This document shows, in pieces, positions 13,101 to 26,200 of a stretch of 64,000 nucleotides of DNA. Source of the stretch: Hermatobates lingyangjiaoensis (Eukaryota; Arthropoda; Insecta; Hemiptera; Hermatobatidae). The stretch covers positions 62,001-126,000 of the forward strand of contig JAPFBL010000543.1 of the NCBI GenBank assembly GCA_026182355.1, given 5' to 3'. Under the pieces are notes generated by a model. The model ran no database searches and was not told where the DNA came from. It worked only from the letters and a program-made list of their open reading frames with translations. Made by a program: the position numbers and the translations under genes. Position 1 is the stretch's first letter; each line of letters begins with the position of its first letter.

Positions 13101-13567
13101 TCGTTTGCACTTAGGCATCTAATTTCCCAAAAAAAGTGTTTGTAATACTCTTAATCATATAGACTTAAAGCAGGAATCATACCAATTCAGTCTTATGTGA
13201 AACACCTGTTGTAACATTAGTGCAGTTAATGTCGATCCTCTGTACATAGTTCCACAGAAGACTCCAACGCCAATTATGCACATGATAGTGGCAATCATTG
13301 TTGCATATGGAACTCTGGTCATACAATCATCACATCGGCGCCCTAAAAAACGTTATTCATAACCAATTTTAGACTATACTCTGGAAAAAAGCTTTACATT
13401 TATACTAATATAATAAACACACTTGGAGTTCCATCACTATAAACAGACAAAGTTTCAACGGAATAACTATAAGGAATTCTACGTAGTGGTTGCATTTCTG
13501 TTATTAATGTTCCCGAATAATTGCCCCCAATCTTTCCATCCTTATTGTTGTTCCGTTGTTTAACCAT
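10023..13567 (-). CDS. M6: Proteolipid protein M6 family (PLP/DM20/M6), complete coding region
   Basis: Six exons join in phase to 297 codons: 13567-13423, 13342-13183, 12306-12147, 11764-11614, 11509-11361 and 10151-10023. The product is a four-pass membrane protein of the myelin proteolipid/M6 family. Visible family features are CMTRVPYATMIATI, VGVFCGTMYRG, the helix VQMVFVVVGASMG, GGRISCAV, a third helix in exon 4, a cysteine-rich extracellular part ending FCKDYVEKAEVMF, and the juxtamembrane LSANYAHIRDHEKFQ before a short cytoplasmic tail. Family members act at the plasma membrane in neurite growth and epithelial junctions; in Drosophila, M6 works at tricellular junctions. The start ATG has a good context (AAAATGG). 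Additional 5' non-coding exons cannot be excluded. The gene is divergent from C2CD3. Confidence 0.93.
10411..10625 (-). mobile_element. tRNA-headed SINE, partial copy in M6 intron 5
   Basis: Read on the minus strand it has a tRNA-like head with an internal promoter-like A box and a GGTTCTATACCC-like B box, then the ATTTATTTACGAAGGAGATGA spacer, GACGTTGAACC and a tail matching the full copy at 63.29-63.61 kb. It is diverged. Confidence 0.65.
10860..11035 (+). mobile_element. Penelope-like terminal fragment, family C
   Basis: About 100 bp before the ribozyme-like module matches 30.52-30.66 kb almost base for base (TACCACTCTTCCCTCCCACTC... onward). It ends TTGTGGTTTGATCATA, as in every family C copy. 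It lies in M6 intron 5. Confidence 0.6.
10951..10993 (+). ncRNA. Hammerhead-like motif, family C
   Basis: The core CTGACGA (10955-10961) and one extra A precede helix II GACCG/CGGTT. GAAA follows, then palindromic helix III AGATCT and NUH triplet CTT. Stem I is ACT/AGT (GACT/AGTC in other copies). The order is that of a type I hammerhead made from a dimer, apart from the extra base. Confidence 0.5.
11040..11285. repeat. Palindromic PLE-type element, family D
   Basis: Two inverted copies carry a TCTC|CT(G/A)AAGACGGTT...AACCGAAAA module, one on each strand. They are separated by about 60 bp and end in ACACACTTACAG / CTGCAGGTGTGT, next to (TA)n. Confidence 0.65.
11361..11509 (-). CDS. M6: M6 exon 5 (extracellular loop and fourth membrane segment)
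   Basis: The acceptor is AATGCAG|AT and the donor is TTG|GTAAGT. It encodes FMFPSSARPEDM, LFCKDYVEKAEVMF and the fourth hydrophobic helix. Confidence 0.93.
11614..11764 (-). CDS. M6: M6 exon 4 (third membrane segment)
   Basis: The acceptor is CCACCAG|TT and the donor is T|GTGAGT. It encodes FMCITYILQLAW, a long hydrophobic helix, then the cysteine-containing extracellular start (ALCSSDRVQ...DFRQF). Confidence 0.92.
12147..12306 (-). CDS. M6: M6 exon 3 (second membrane segment)
   Basis: The acceptor is TTGTTTAG|G and the donor is GTG|GTTGGT. It encodes LEPVQMVFVVVGASMG through GGRISCAV, the second helix and the intracellular loop. Confidence 0.92.
13183..13342 (-). CDS. M6: M6 exon 2 (first membrane segment)
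   Basis: The acceptor is TTTTTTAG|GG and the donor is TG|GTATGA. It encodes CDDCMTRVPYATMIATIMC and the first membrane helix with GTMYRG, then VFHIRLNW. This is the strongest family match in the gene. Confidence 0.92.
13423..13567 (-). CDS. M6: M6 exon 1 (start codon)
   Basis: Codons 1-49. ATG is at 13567-13565 and the donor is A|GTGTGT. It encodes the cytoplasmic N-terminus, ending SVYSDGTP. Phase 1 at the end matches exon 2. Confidence 0.85.
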
Positions 13568-14065
13568 TTTTAAAAGAATGTTAACTTTCGAAATGAACGG
13601 TTAAAAAAACTTGACTAAACCAATCTGAACGCATATGTAAACAAAACAATTATCTCTAGATTGTCAAGAGATATCAGTCATAAAGATAAGTATAGTTAGT
13701 GACTCACCCATTGTAAATACTTATTTAAACAGCTAAAATCACAACACAATAGGACTACGAATTTTCAATAATTTGAGATTTAACTAAATGTCATCCAGAG
13801 ATATTACGACAATTAACCAAAACATCACAAGCAGAAAACATTGTACTACTTTAGTGAACTAGGAAAATAAAACTCCCACGTTTAGGGAAGTTTGTTTCTT
13901 CCATACTCCTACACTGTTCTAGTTATTCGCGGGAGTGGTATCTAACTTTGAATTTGTTTATAATCTATCAGTTTACTTTTGTAAAATATGTGTAGCTTAT
14001 GATATTAACGATTTTTCTTCTTTTTTTTGTTTTTTAATTAACTTAACTAATAAATTAAAATAATT
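13568..14065. promoter_or_regulatory. Shared bidirectional promoter region of M6 and C2CD3
   Basis: The M6 start codon (minus) and the C2CD3 start codon (plus) face away from each other with 498 bp between. The region must hold both 5' UTRs and at least the core promoters, unless upstream non-coding exons exist. No TATA box stands out from the A/T-rich background. Confidence 0.5.
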
Positions 14066-14220
14066 ATGGAGGGTGAAAAGGTTTTACCTCCTTCTGTATT
14101 TGGAAAACTAAGTGGACATTTAAGCATTAAAGTGGATGAAATTATATTATCGAGAAAAATGAATTGTAGTTTTCTAGTAGAATTGAAGTGGTGGGGAGAA
14201 AAAGAGTCTTCAATATTTAG
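14066..14220 (+). CDS. C2CD3: C2CD3 exon 1
   Basis: Codons 1-52, from ATG to TTTAG|GTGTGC. It encodes the first strands of the N-terminal C2 domain including LKWWGE. Phase 2. Confidence 0.88.
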
Positions 14221-17200
14221 GTGTGCTAAATAAAATTGTCTTAGCTATAAGAAACTAAATGTTTGTAAAATAATTGAATCATTTGGTAAAGAAATACTGA
14301 CTTTAGGAACTTAAAAGTATAAAGTTTTTGGATTTTGATTAATGATAATATGTTTATTAATGTATTAATTCGTAAGCAAACGTCTTTATAGGTAGTTTTA
14401 ATGCGTATCGAATAAGAAAAATTGGATTTTCTATATATTTTTCTTTTTCTGTTTGCTTTAGGCCCTGTATCATAAATGAAGAAAAGTCCTATAGAGAAGA
14501 AGTGGCTGTTACTTACAATATACGGACTTCTTTTGAATTATTCTGTGCTTATCTGAGAAATACTGAAAACATAATTTTCAGAGTATTTAAAATGCCTCAA
14601 AAAGAACATATTGGTGATGTTATTGTAAATTATTTAGAAAAGATAATTGCCAAAGAAAAAAGGCATGATTGCTACTATCCAATTTTTGATTTTCAAGACC
14701 GAAGAATCGGTGATATGCATATATCAATTGAACTTTGGATGACAAAATCCACTTATTGTGAAGGTACATCTCCTTCTAGGAATGAAAATGTATTAAGAGA
14801 CGATGTTTGCAGTAGGCCTGTCAGCGTTAAATCTTCCACCATTCTTTCTATGCCTAGTGGTCGTCAGACAGCTAGTTCCTCTCATAGTCGTATTTTGTCA
14901 GATGCTGTAATGCAAGCAGAGAAACTTCGTAACGCCATGTCGATGGCAGTACTCGATGAAGCACCCCTTCATACTGATGAGACTGCAGTTTTAAAAAATG
15001 GTGATAGCGAAAAAATAAATGATAATCAACAATCACAATTTACTGACCCATCAAAACTACTTGAATTCTTAGTTGGTAAATAAAACGAACTTTTTATAAC
15101 TTTCCATCAATTTTATTTTAAATATCGTTACTTTTCTAAGAATAATACCTATTATTATAAACGAACTATATTAATAATCCAAATAATACTATATTCCCAG
15201 CTTCATTAAGTATGTGTTTTGTTTATACAGGAAAAGAGCTCACAGCTGAAGAAGAGATATCGGTGATAAAAACTCTAAAAGGCCTATCAATAAATGAATC
15301 TTTAAGTGATTCCCAGAATGAAAATGCTCCTGATAAAGAATGTCGACAATGCTGTGTATAGAATATTACCGATCATGTCTGATATATTTCCTTACATTTT
15401 TCTTTTAATAATCTAAATTTACTTTCTTTTTTCAGAAACATAGTAACAGTAAAAAACCCTTAAAGTCAGTCATTACTGAAACAACTCCATCCCCTAAAAG
15501 TAAGTTTTTTTTTTAAAATTATATTTCCTATTTTATTAAAAATGATTCAATGCTACTGTGAATTTGGGGTACTTATCGGTTAAAGGAAGGCCACTCATTT
15601 CAAGATGGTTAAAAATCAAAATGAAAAGAAAATCACTTATTTTACAAAATAACACTCCTAGACCCTATAAACTACAATATATTACTTGATATTGTTTAAA
15701 TGTTATTTATGTTATAGATTTCTTTTTATATTATTTATGTTTATTTCTTTTTATAATTATATTTTCAATTTTGTTTGTTGAAGCCTTCCGTTAACCTATA
15801 AGCACCAAATTTGTTAAAGTAGTTTTATAAATATAACCATAATTTTAAAGTTTTAATGACGTTTTTATAAAAAAAAAGTGTAGAATAAATTGCCAAAAAC
15901 AAATAAATATTTGAACTGAGGCTATTTTTAACTGTAAAATATATCCGAACTTTTTTTTGGTAATTTTGTAGTTACTTTATTTTAGTTGTTGCGTTTATTA
16001 ACTGAGTAAATATTCATGTTTCTCTAGGACCTTGGGATGGTTTACCAAATGAGTATTGTTTTATATTATTTTTATGTAGGTCATACGTACAGGCAAACAG
16101 GGTTACAGATTCGAAGTCTCTTTAGTTTTGTGGAGTCGGAACCGGAAATTTGTAAATTTTCGAAATCATAATAAATAAGACCAATTCCGGCACATGAATA
16201 TTATATTTAAGTTAACATCATATTTATTCAAAATATTTAAAAGAAATAAATCGGGACTTGTCCAGTTTTCTAGGGTCGATCAAACTCTCAGATGCCTTTG
16301 ATTTTAAAATCAAACTCTTATATACCTTTGATTTTAAAATCAAACTCTCAAATGCCTTTGATTTTTAAAATCAAGCTCTCAGATACCTTTTTATTATAAA
16401 ATCAAACTATCAAAAGGCATTTGAGGGTTTTATTTTAAAATCAAAAGTATCTGAGAGTTTGATTTGAATCTGGAAAACACACTAAAACCCAATTTATTTT
16501 AGTACTATATATTTTAAAAGCAATTACGAGTATATAAAACGATTCGACGTACGAAATAATTAAATTCGTACGTACGAAAGAAAACATATGCAAGTGATTA
16601 TAAAAACTCGCTACTATATTTTGACTGCGTTGTCATTTAATAGACAAATGTGAGTCTTCAAGTCAAATAACTTTATGGCTACAGCTGTGCGTTTTTGACT
16701 TATTTTTATAAAATTTATTGAAAACTGTATATTAGTAGCTCCATACTGACTTTTTATAATATAAAATTATAATAACACACTTATTGTAGTACAACGGTAA
16801 TCATAACGTTATTCCACGAATTTTTTATACAGATAGAAATTCTCGATTGGATACCAATCTAGCTTCTCAATTATATCTTTTGAAGTTTTGTGGAGCTGTT
16901 TTTGAAATATAATAACCATTCTTCATGGAAACTTGTTTTCTTTTTTTTGTTCTATGATATAGTATATTCTAATTAATGATTTATTAACACAGTTTTATTC
17001 CATGAATTATAAACTCATAGTTGAAATAAAATGGAAAACTCATACATTCCCTCCCCTCTGTCTTTTTAAAAGCCCTTGTTTGTATCGTATCTTTAACTAA
17101 AGCAATTATAATGTTCAAATATGGTGTGCAAATTTATATAAATACAATGACATAAGGTATTCAGCATACATTTTTTTTTTGTAATTTTTTACCAGCTGAG

Positions 17201-20200
17201 TGATAAAGACACAGCATTTTAGATGCCTATGTTTCTGATTAAGTTTTTTTTAGGAGTCAGAGTTTGGTGGGAATTTACCGTTTCCTACTTGTCTATTCCA
17301 TAAATTAGCCTTGACTCTGTCTCCACTCCCCTGGTATTAATTAAACAACTCTCTGTTTTAGGTGATAGTCAGAATAGATCTGTAGTAAAAGTTAATTGCT
17401 TCAAATTGATTATTCATTGTTTACACTTAAATGCTCTTGGAAGTAGGAAAGTTCATGGATGTTTAAAGAAGAAAGATATTTCGAAACATCGTAAGTAATA
17501 AATCATATTTTTTTTTCATAAATTAGTTTTTAATGAAATATGTATTTAAGATTTCTACTAGAGATTTATGATAATGTTTAAAATTAAACTACATAAATGT
17601 ATAATCGAGTGGCATAACATGAAGGGTGGTCCGCCCTGGGTGGCAAGTGTCAAGGGGTGGCATTTTGAGGGGTTCAAAATAGAAAATAGAAACAAAATTA
17701 AAATAATAAAAAGCTTGCCAGAAATCTGAAAGTTTAGATATAAGTTTGTAAGGTCGTAATCGTTTTATGTTTTATATATGTGTAATACTGTTTTTAAAAA
17801 AATTTTCAACTGTAAATTTTCAAATTAAAAATAAATTTATATATAATAAAAAAATTTTAATTAACAATAAATTTATTTTACATTTTTCAAGACTAGTTTT
17901 TAAAAGGGGTTGAACGTTTATTATATTTGTTTGATTAGCCAGTTAATTTAATTTAACAATTTTTTTATGATTCGATTTATACGTTTTTGTTTTGAAAATC
18001 TTTGGTTTTCATTAATCGTGACTGTGTATGTATGTATAACTATAAAAAGATTTCACATAAACACGTGAAATAACAATGAATGATCAAACCACAATAAGAA
18101 AATGGGAAAACAAGACTAAGATCTTTCAACCGTAACAAGCGGTCTTCGTCAGAGTTAAAAACCCAACAAGTATTATAATAAGATGAAAGTCTGAGACTAA
18201 TAACGGCAGTCTAAAATTGGATCCTTGATTGTAATTCCATGAAAATAAATATTTTGAAGACTTTCTGGAATTTTGAAAGTAAACGGTCGAGTTGGGGGAG
18301 GGGGGGGGGGGTGGCAAAAATTAGAATGACATATTCCATGATATTTGTCTATTTGTTGAACCGGCGAACTTCGTACCGCCTAATAGTCCATGAATTTAGC
18401 TTTAAATTTAATTTTAGTATTTAATTATTAACATAATAGCTGACCTGACAGATGTCTTCCAATAACGACACTTTGAAACGAACAAGTAATGATAATTACA
18501 GTATTCATATAATTGAATGGCCTCAGATTGAAGTCAGCGTGAGTTGCGTCTGGATTCTACGGACTCGAGCATGAAGTTCTTGGTCGGTTTTCAATCTAGC
18601 TTCTCGTTTCTTGTTTGTTTCAGATAAACGCGCTCGAACATTACGTTCTCGATTGGATACTAATCTCCCATCTCATCGTTCGTTCGTTTGTTTCTAAGGC
18701 TTGTTCTATCTTTTTCTTTCATACTTGAGAATGAAGCTAATTTACCATAGGCATGTTGAACATACCAGTTTTCTAATAGATAAACTGAAGTTAAGCAACA
18801 TTGGGCCTGTTTAACACTTGCATAGATGACACAGCATCAATTTCAGTTCATGGTTAATTAATATCTTCCAAATCATCAGTGAGTCACAATTTCACTCTTT
18901 AATTGGCACAAAAAGTGTAAATCTGTCGTATCATAGAAGAAATCTTATGATATCTAGAAATATCTTTATAGTTCTAATTATTAAAACTATCCTCATTGGT
19001 TGTTCAATCCGTAATTGTATGGTATTTACCCATTTATTATTATTATTATTATTTGAGGGTGGCTATAGCACTGCGTCTTAAAAGAAAAAAAACTATTGTA
19101 CTTCTCTTCTTCTGTACTAAAGTACCCCAGCAGTTAGCTTCAAAGCCTCCAAGAAGCTCAGTACTTTTGCTGGTTGCAGAGGCAAAAGTTTTCTATGGTT
19201 TTGTTGAGTGTCCTGAAGCTCCTACCTCTGTGCAGCAAAGTTGCCTTACAGTCAGTCAGCAGGTGCGACGGTGTTTCTTCCTCTTCTTTGCAGAATCTGC
19301 ATAAACCATCATTTATAATGTCCATTCAGGCTTCCTACGTTTCAGGAGAAAGTAACTTCCTTTCTCCTTCTTCGGGTCCTTTGGTGCACTTGTGGGAGGT
19401 TGGCTTCCACTAGTATTGCTTTTGGACCCTCTGCGGTTCCGGAGGATGGTCTCCGGACTTTCTTCTCCTTAGTATCATACAGGGGAAAATTCATATATAT
19501 CTATCGGTGGTATTTTGTCCGCTCCAGCAGAGTACCGCATACCGGAGTAAGGCTATTTACTCAAGGGGGTTGCCTAGTACTCTTGAGGCTCCTTTCATAA
19601 TCCAGTAACCCCTGTATCATCCATCCTTCGGCACAGATCGCATAACACCTTAGATTGGGGCTGAGATAAAAGGAGGGGATTTGGGGATTAGGAAGGATGT
19701 GAAATGAAGGTGGTCAGGCCCAGCCCCTGATCACCTTCTCCTCTTTCGTTTGTGCCTGTATATAGCAGGTTAACAGAGTAGCCTCGTGAAGGCCGAAAGT
19801 CGGAGTTGAGTGTTGGAGGCTATTAGAGGCGCTTAGTCACTCCATTACTACCCCTATTTACCTATACCGAGGTAATTAGATAAGACAAACGCATAGAATA
19901 AAAATACTTCTTTTTTGTGTGGAGACTTTGTTTTATCCATTTACCCCAGTATATTAAAACAATTTTTAACTTACTTCCTTATTTTATTATTTTAGAAGCT
20001 TGAAAAAAGCATGACTATTTCTAGAATCTTATTAATACTCTCGAAAAATCTGTAATTTTAATATTAATTCCAAATAAGATCATCAAGTGATCTTATAATT
20101 ATAAAGAAAATTCATTTTTAATTACATCACCTATTATTACATTGTAGTTAATCTCTTCATTATACTTAATTTATCCATAAAAAATAAGTATTATTTGTAA

Positions 20201-23200
20201 ATTTTAATATCAAATTTTAAATACTTGTTTGCCTAGAATAATAATATTTGCATTTTAATTTGTAAAAAAAAAATTATTTAAATCTATAATGGTTAAAAGT
20301 TGCGAATATATCTTTTGAAGTGTTGTGGTGCTGTTTTTGATCTATAATAACCATTCTTCATGGAAACTTGTTTTCTTGTTATGTTCTATGATATAGTAAA
20401 TTCTAATTAATGATTTATTAACACAGAATTCTTTTAATTTTTAAATAAAAAATAATTTTTTTTTAAAATAACACTTCTTTTTCAGTTTTTTTAATTTTTT
20501 TTTTTTTTTTAGAAAGAGCAAGTCCTGGTTTGTGGTATATTATTGAATGGCTTCCAATCAAAAAAGCAAATAAGGAGGAAAGAAAACCTTGGTCTACTAA
20601 ACATAGAAGGTTTGCTTCACGAAATGTCAAAGGAAATGGTGATTGTATATAATTTTTTTTTCTTTTTCTTCTTGGATTTTGAAATTCTATATATCCAGTT
20701 TGGATCGTCTTTCCCATTATATAGTTAATTATATTTATTATATGGTCTCCAACCGTTGCTTCGCAAGTGCGCTTAGTGTTGTTCCTATCTCTTCTCTCCT
20801 GATGACGGTTAAACCAAAAATTAAAGACTGTAAAACTGATTTTCTATTTACTGTGTACCTATAGTTTATTTTGAAACGTTAATTATATTTACGAATATGT
20901 CTTGACATATTATAAATCAGTTTATACTGTGTACATTTCTGACCACTATAGGATATCTTATATTGGTCATAAACTTGAGATGAGTCAAGCAGGTTTCACG
21001 ACTGATTTCAAAACGGATTTATTTCGAGTTCAAACTACAAATTGCCAGTTTCTTCTACAAAGTTATCACGCTCGACCTATTTGAACTTCCTGATATTCCA
21101 CTCGTACATATATATATTCCTGGAAGCATTGTTACAGCATTCTTTACTGTAGTGATCCCTTCATTCACCAGAAAGTTATCCTTGTAAAATATATTCCAAT
21201 TTAACAAACTATTATTACTATTTAATTGTTTATCAAATGTATTGAATACTTATTATTATTTTTATTTTTACAGAAATTGTTTTTGGAGAATCAAGTTTCA
21301 TTATTGAGAAGTTAGTGGATGTTTTCACATGGGAGAGTTTAATAAAACAGTTAGAAGGGCGAGAAATGAAAATATTTTGGAGGCACTTGAATCAACGGTA
21401 ATTATAATCTCTGTCTCTTTCTCTCTCTGTTATATATATATATATATATATATAAATTTATATATATTATATTTATATATATATTTATATAAATTTATAT
21501 ATATATATAAAACCGTTAACTGTCAGTACCCCCACCCCACCATCCACCCCACCTCAGTCAGTTGCTCTTGTGAATCAGGCCGAAGAGCAGCTACTTCAAA
21601 CTTCTACTATATAATGTGTTTTATTACCAACTCCAAAGACTAATAATTTTCCTCTTTGTTTAATTAATCACCCTGAAGATGACTGGAAGCCAGTCGAAAC
21701 ATGTCGGTTATAACTTAATTAACATTCTCCAACGTTTGGATGAAGGAAAGAAGAAGGTATTCAGAAACCTTGAAAAACTAGTGAAGAAAATGACATCAGC
21801 GAAATACGGTCAGCTGTTCAACGAAATATATATATATATTAATATAATATATATATATATATATATATTATACTTTTTCGTTGGAAATACGATCCGAAAT
21901 GGACAAATATAGTTTAGTGTAGAAAAAGAAACATAGAGAAATCAAAAGTACACACTTACAGTGTCTACACCCTGTCGGTCTACGCTTGGTTTCCCTCTCT
22001 TATCTCTCCTGAAGACGGTTCAAACCGAAAATTAAAGACTGTAAGTGTGTACTTTTGATTTCTCTATATTTCTTTTTCTACATTGAACTATATAAATAAA
22101 TAAGTATATATAAAGGAGTCGTTATCAGCCTTTGGATTAAGGAAGACCATAATTTTGATTTTAATGAAATAAGCATAATAGCCAAAGAAATTGTTCATCC
22201 CATAATACTTAAATGTTTTTCACTCTACAGTGTTAGATGAGAACTCTTTTTTACCCCAGGACGCAAAGTAAAAGGCTTGGTCTGTCTGTTGCACATACAG
22301 TTCGACCAACTCCTCTACAGTCTCTGCTGCAGTCAGACATTGTAGTCTGATGTCTCCTGAGAGGGATATCCGACCACAGAGGATTAAAAAGTTGAACTTT
22401 TTAAAATGTACGAAACAGCGAATTGTGTGAAAGTTGAGGGCCGACTGTACATAGAATGAGAAATCCTGTAAGTGTAAATATTGGAGACAAACAGAAGAGA
22501 TTAAAATCAAATGTTATTCTTTATCCATCATTTTGACTATATATTAGCTGGAGACTGCATATGTTTTCACTTATTCTAATCAGATGTTTTGTTTTGACTA
22601 GCCTACCCAGTTTACTCGGTACCTGCACCATTAGGAGTGATGCTCTCAGAGACGCCACAGGTCTCTTCTCCACCTTTACTGTTCCTCTCGCTACCAACAC
22701 TGGAGGAATCGCCGGTCATGCCTCCTTCATTCTGGAGCTCGGCTACAACAGCAGAACATTTGGCCCTCATCTTCGATGTAAGTAATCATTCAAACATATT
22801 TAAATCTCAGTTTTAGCCTATTGGATTTCATGTTATCAGTACCCTACTTTCTTTTTCGTACTTCACTCGACCCTCGATTTCTGTACTAATAGAGACCGAG
22901 ACAGGTCCGAAAACTGGTAACACTGGTAAGTGGTAGCCTAATGGTGGGTAGTGCAGGCTAAGTGGTTGACAGCATGCCAAGACCTTCTAGAAGGGCTAGG
23001 CTATCTCAATTTCATTTACTTCAGCACACTACACATTTAATTTAAATAAACACTATTATTATTACATTTTAAACTTAACAGTGAACAAAAAAGCCTAGCC
23101 TAACAGTTGACTTCAGGCCAAGAAATGCTATAGGATATATAGCCTAACTTCAACACAGTTTAGTAGTTAGACTGTGATTGTGTGAATACTGTAATTGCCG

Positions 23201-26200
23201 ATTTGAAAAGATTTCAATGAAATTGGAGTTGCGTAGGTATATGAGAAAAGATGATAGGATATTCTCTGCCTCACCTTGCTTTATCACAATCATCAAATGC
23301 AGGTGGATAGAGTTGTTCTATGTTTATTATTCATTATAATGCGTAATAATAATATTGTTTATGCAACAAAGGTATAGGTTGCTTAAGATAACGAAATTGG
23401 AGTAGTCTAGGCTATTCGGTCTCACTCTGCCCTCATTTTGAATTACTAATACCCGGATTTGTGCTATTCGGAAGAAAAAAAATGTACAGTAACTTGAAAG
23501 CACGGTTATTTGATGTATGGAAACTCAAGGGTCGAGTGTACATACTTGCGTTATAATCAATATTAAGGAATAGCTAACCAAGCAAGTTATTTCATATTGT
23601 ATATGCAATTTACATCCTGTCGCTACCCGATTATAGCTGACCTCTGGTTAATCTAAGTAAAATTTACCAGTAAAAAGATAAAAAATAACAACGATTTTAA
23701 CATTATTAATAAATTTGTTAATATTGTCTTTAAAAATACACATGGTAGCGATAAAGTATCTTTACAATTTTTGAAAATTTTTACATGAATAGTTTATGAG
23801 ATATCTTAACCAGATGGGTTTTAATTTAATAAGTGTTGATTAAAGATTTTTTCGTATAAAACTTTTGTGTTTGAGATTCCCTGCTGATGGAAGAAAACTG
23901 ATTCACTGAGCCTCTATAAAATGGCTACTCAAGAAATAGTAATGTGTATCGTGTGGTTTATTGAAACAATTGGATGTTCAGACTCAATGAAACTACAGAA
24001 GTAATTAAGGACTCAGTTCTGTTCATGGTGACTTAGTCCCTGCAGACGGGGTCGTACTTCTTCAGCGAATCTCTTCGTTTTTGTTTATTATTTGGCTCAA
24101 GAGCCTGTAACAGTTGCAATTTATAAACGTACAACTGTAAGTTCTTTTAGAGGAACTTGTGCACTGTTGAACATGGGAGTTTCAACTCGTTGGCAGCAGT
24201 GCGGAAGGACTTCCTTGGAGAACGAGTGAAGACTTGTGAAACACGATAGTTGTTCCTCCTCAGATGTTCTTAGTCGCTCACTCCTCTCTTTATCCAGTAC
24301 TGTCTTCATATCTTCATATATTTCTCGTATCATGCACAAATAAAAGGACGGGTTGGTGGATCTCCTCCATTCTTACTTTTGTAGTTTTGTTGAGTCTGAA
24401 CATCCTATTTTGTTTCAATAAACCACACGATACACATTGTGCTTTTTTCTTGAGTAGAGTCTCAATGAATCAGTTTTCTTTCATCAGCAGGGAATCTCAA
24501 ACACAAAAGTTTTACACGCAAAAATCTTTAATAAACACTTATCAAATTAAAATCAATGTGGTTAGGATATCTCATAAACTGCTTTTGTAATAAATTTTTC
24601 GAATTGTTAACAGACTCTGTGGATACTGTATATTTAGTGTATGGTATATCAGTCATACAAGGGTATATCTACAATACAAATTCGGCAAACCCGGCAATTC
24701 TCTACTCTGTTTATTGGTAGGAATACTTGAATTGGTATATATTAAACTGAATCATTCATTAATATATTGCTTTGATATCATTTATAAAAATAACATTTTT
24801 TTCTCTTTAATTGCACTATTTAGTTTTTTGACTCTTTAAAATTAGATTTTTTTACTAAATTACCGCGGTGGGAAAAGGAAGTAAAGAAGTTCATTTTAAA
24901 GACAATCATTCTTTAAGTCTATGATTGTAAGACGCTTACAATCCAGGAATTTTTCTTTAGTTCATTTAAAACTTTGTTCATATTGAGAGACAATTGTCTC
25001 TCAAATATGAACCGTAGTATACAACCAATTTGGTTCGGTCCGACCTTTAGATAAAAGATTTGAAACTAGAAAATTATTTTTTCAGTTTATGCTGTATGTC
25101 TACTTTGCATAAACTCTGCAAATAGTTTATTTTTGTTGAGTTTACCTAACGCCTGTTCTTGGCTGCTCAGACATTCTACGTCAAGCCTCTCAGTATCGAC
25201 CTGCGTAGTCTCTTGAGAGGGTTGTGAGTTCAGGACGGGCCTCACATCCATTCTGTTTCATTAACATAGCGTACAGACGCCTTCATTGGTCAGTCCAATA
25301 CGTAGGCGGGCCTGAATGGCCGGTAGCCTCTTTGAAGCGGGCAACAAGGTCCGATTTTTCTGTGGTTATTTGAAATAAACTGATGATAGAAGCTCCTACG
25401 TTTTTCCTGCGCTCCTGTACTCTGTTCCTTCAATATGTCCTTATGTCTTGCTGATAGTTCATCAATAAAGGCTGACCAGAAAGTTTGACGTAATACGAAT
25501 CGGTGGACTTTTGAACTTCTTTTTACAAAGTTATGAGTCATTTCGTTTCCCTGAATACCAACATGGCTCGGAGCCCAATGTCCCCACGCAAGTTGTTGCG
25601 ATTCAACGTTTTAAGCTAAATTATTATGTCAAGTTTGCCAAATTTGAATTGCAACACCTGCTGTTATGACTAATCATTTTTATAACCATTTAACCATTTT
25701 TTTTTTCTTCAACTTTGAAGACTTTTTTTCTTTAGCAATTTAAATACAAGTAGTTAATTAATTCTAAAATATTTATATTTGCATTTATCCAGAAAAATAT
25801 ATGTAAATATTATTCAGTTAGTTGTATTTAAATTAAATATAGTTAATTAATACTTATTTTTAATTCTGCATCTTTAAATATTGTAATTCTATAAGTTACA
25901 CTCATATTGGTTGTATATGATTGTTGTTTAATGGATATTCGATTGTATTAATTAGTTGGTTAATTGTATATAATTTTATTTTGTGATAAACTTTTGGCAT
26001 GTTCCTTGTGTCATAAAATTATTAGTAAAGTTAGGAGGGACCTGAACATTCGACCTTCTACGCCTTCTTCCCTCACCGGTCCATCGTCAGATTAGGTTGT
26101 ATACGGAATGTTTGTACGAGTAGGAAGACTGTTTGGGGTAAGATGGTCCTAGGGTCCTAGGGTACTTGTCAGTGGTGGCATTCAAATTTTTTAAGAACCG

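Noticed and set aside
22220..22510. 96-codon minus-strand open frame in C2CD3 intron 7
   Set aside because: No recognisable domain, no acceptor or donor pair, and antisense to an intron. Treated as chance.
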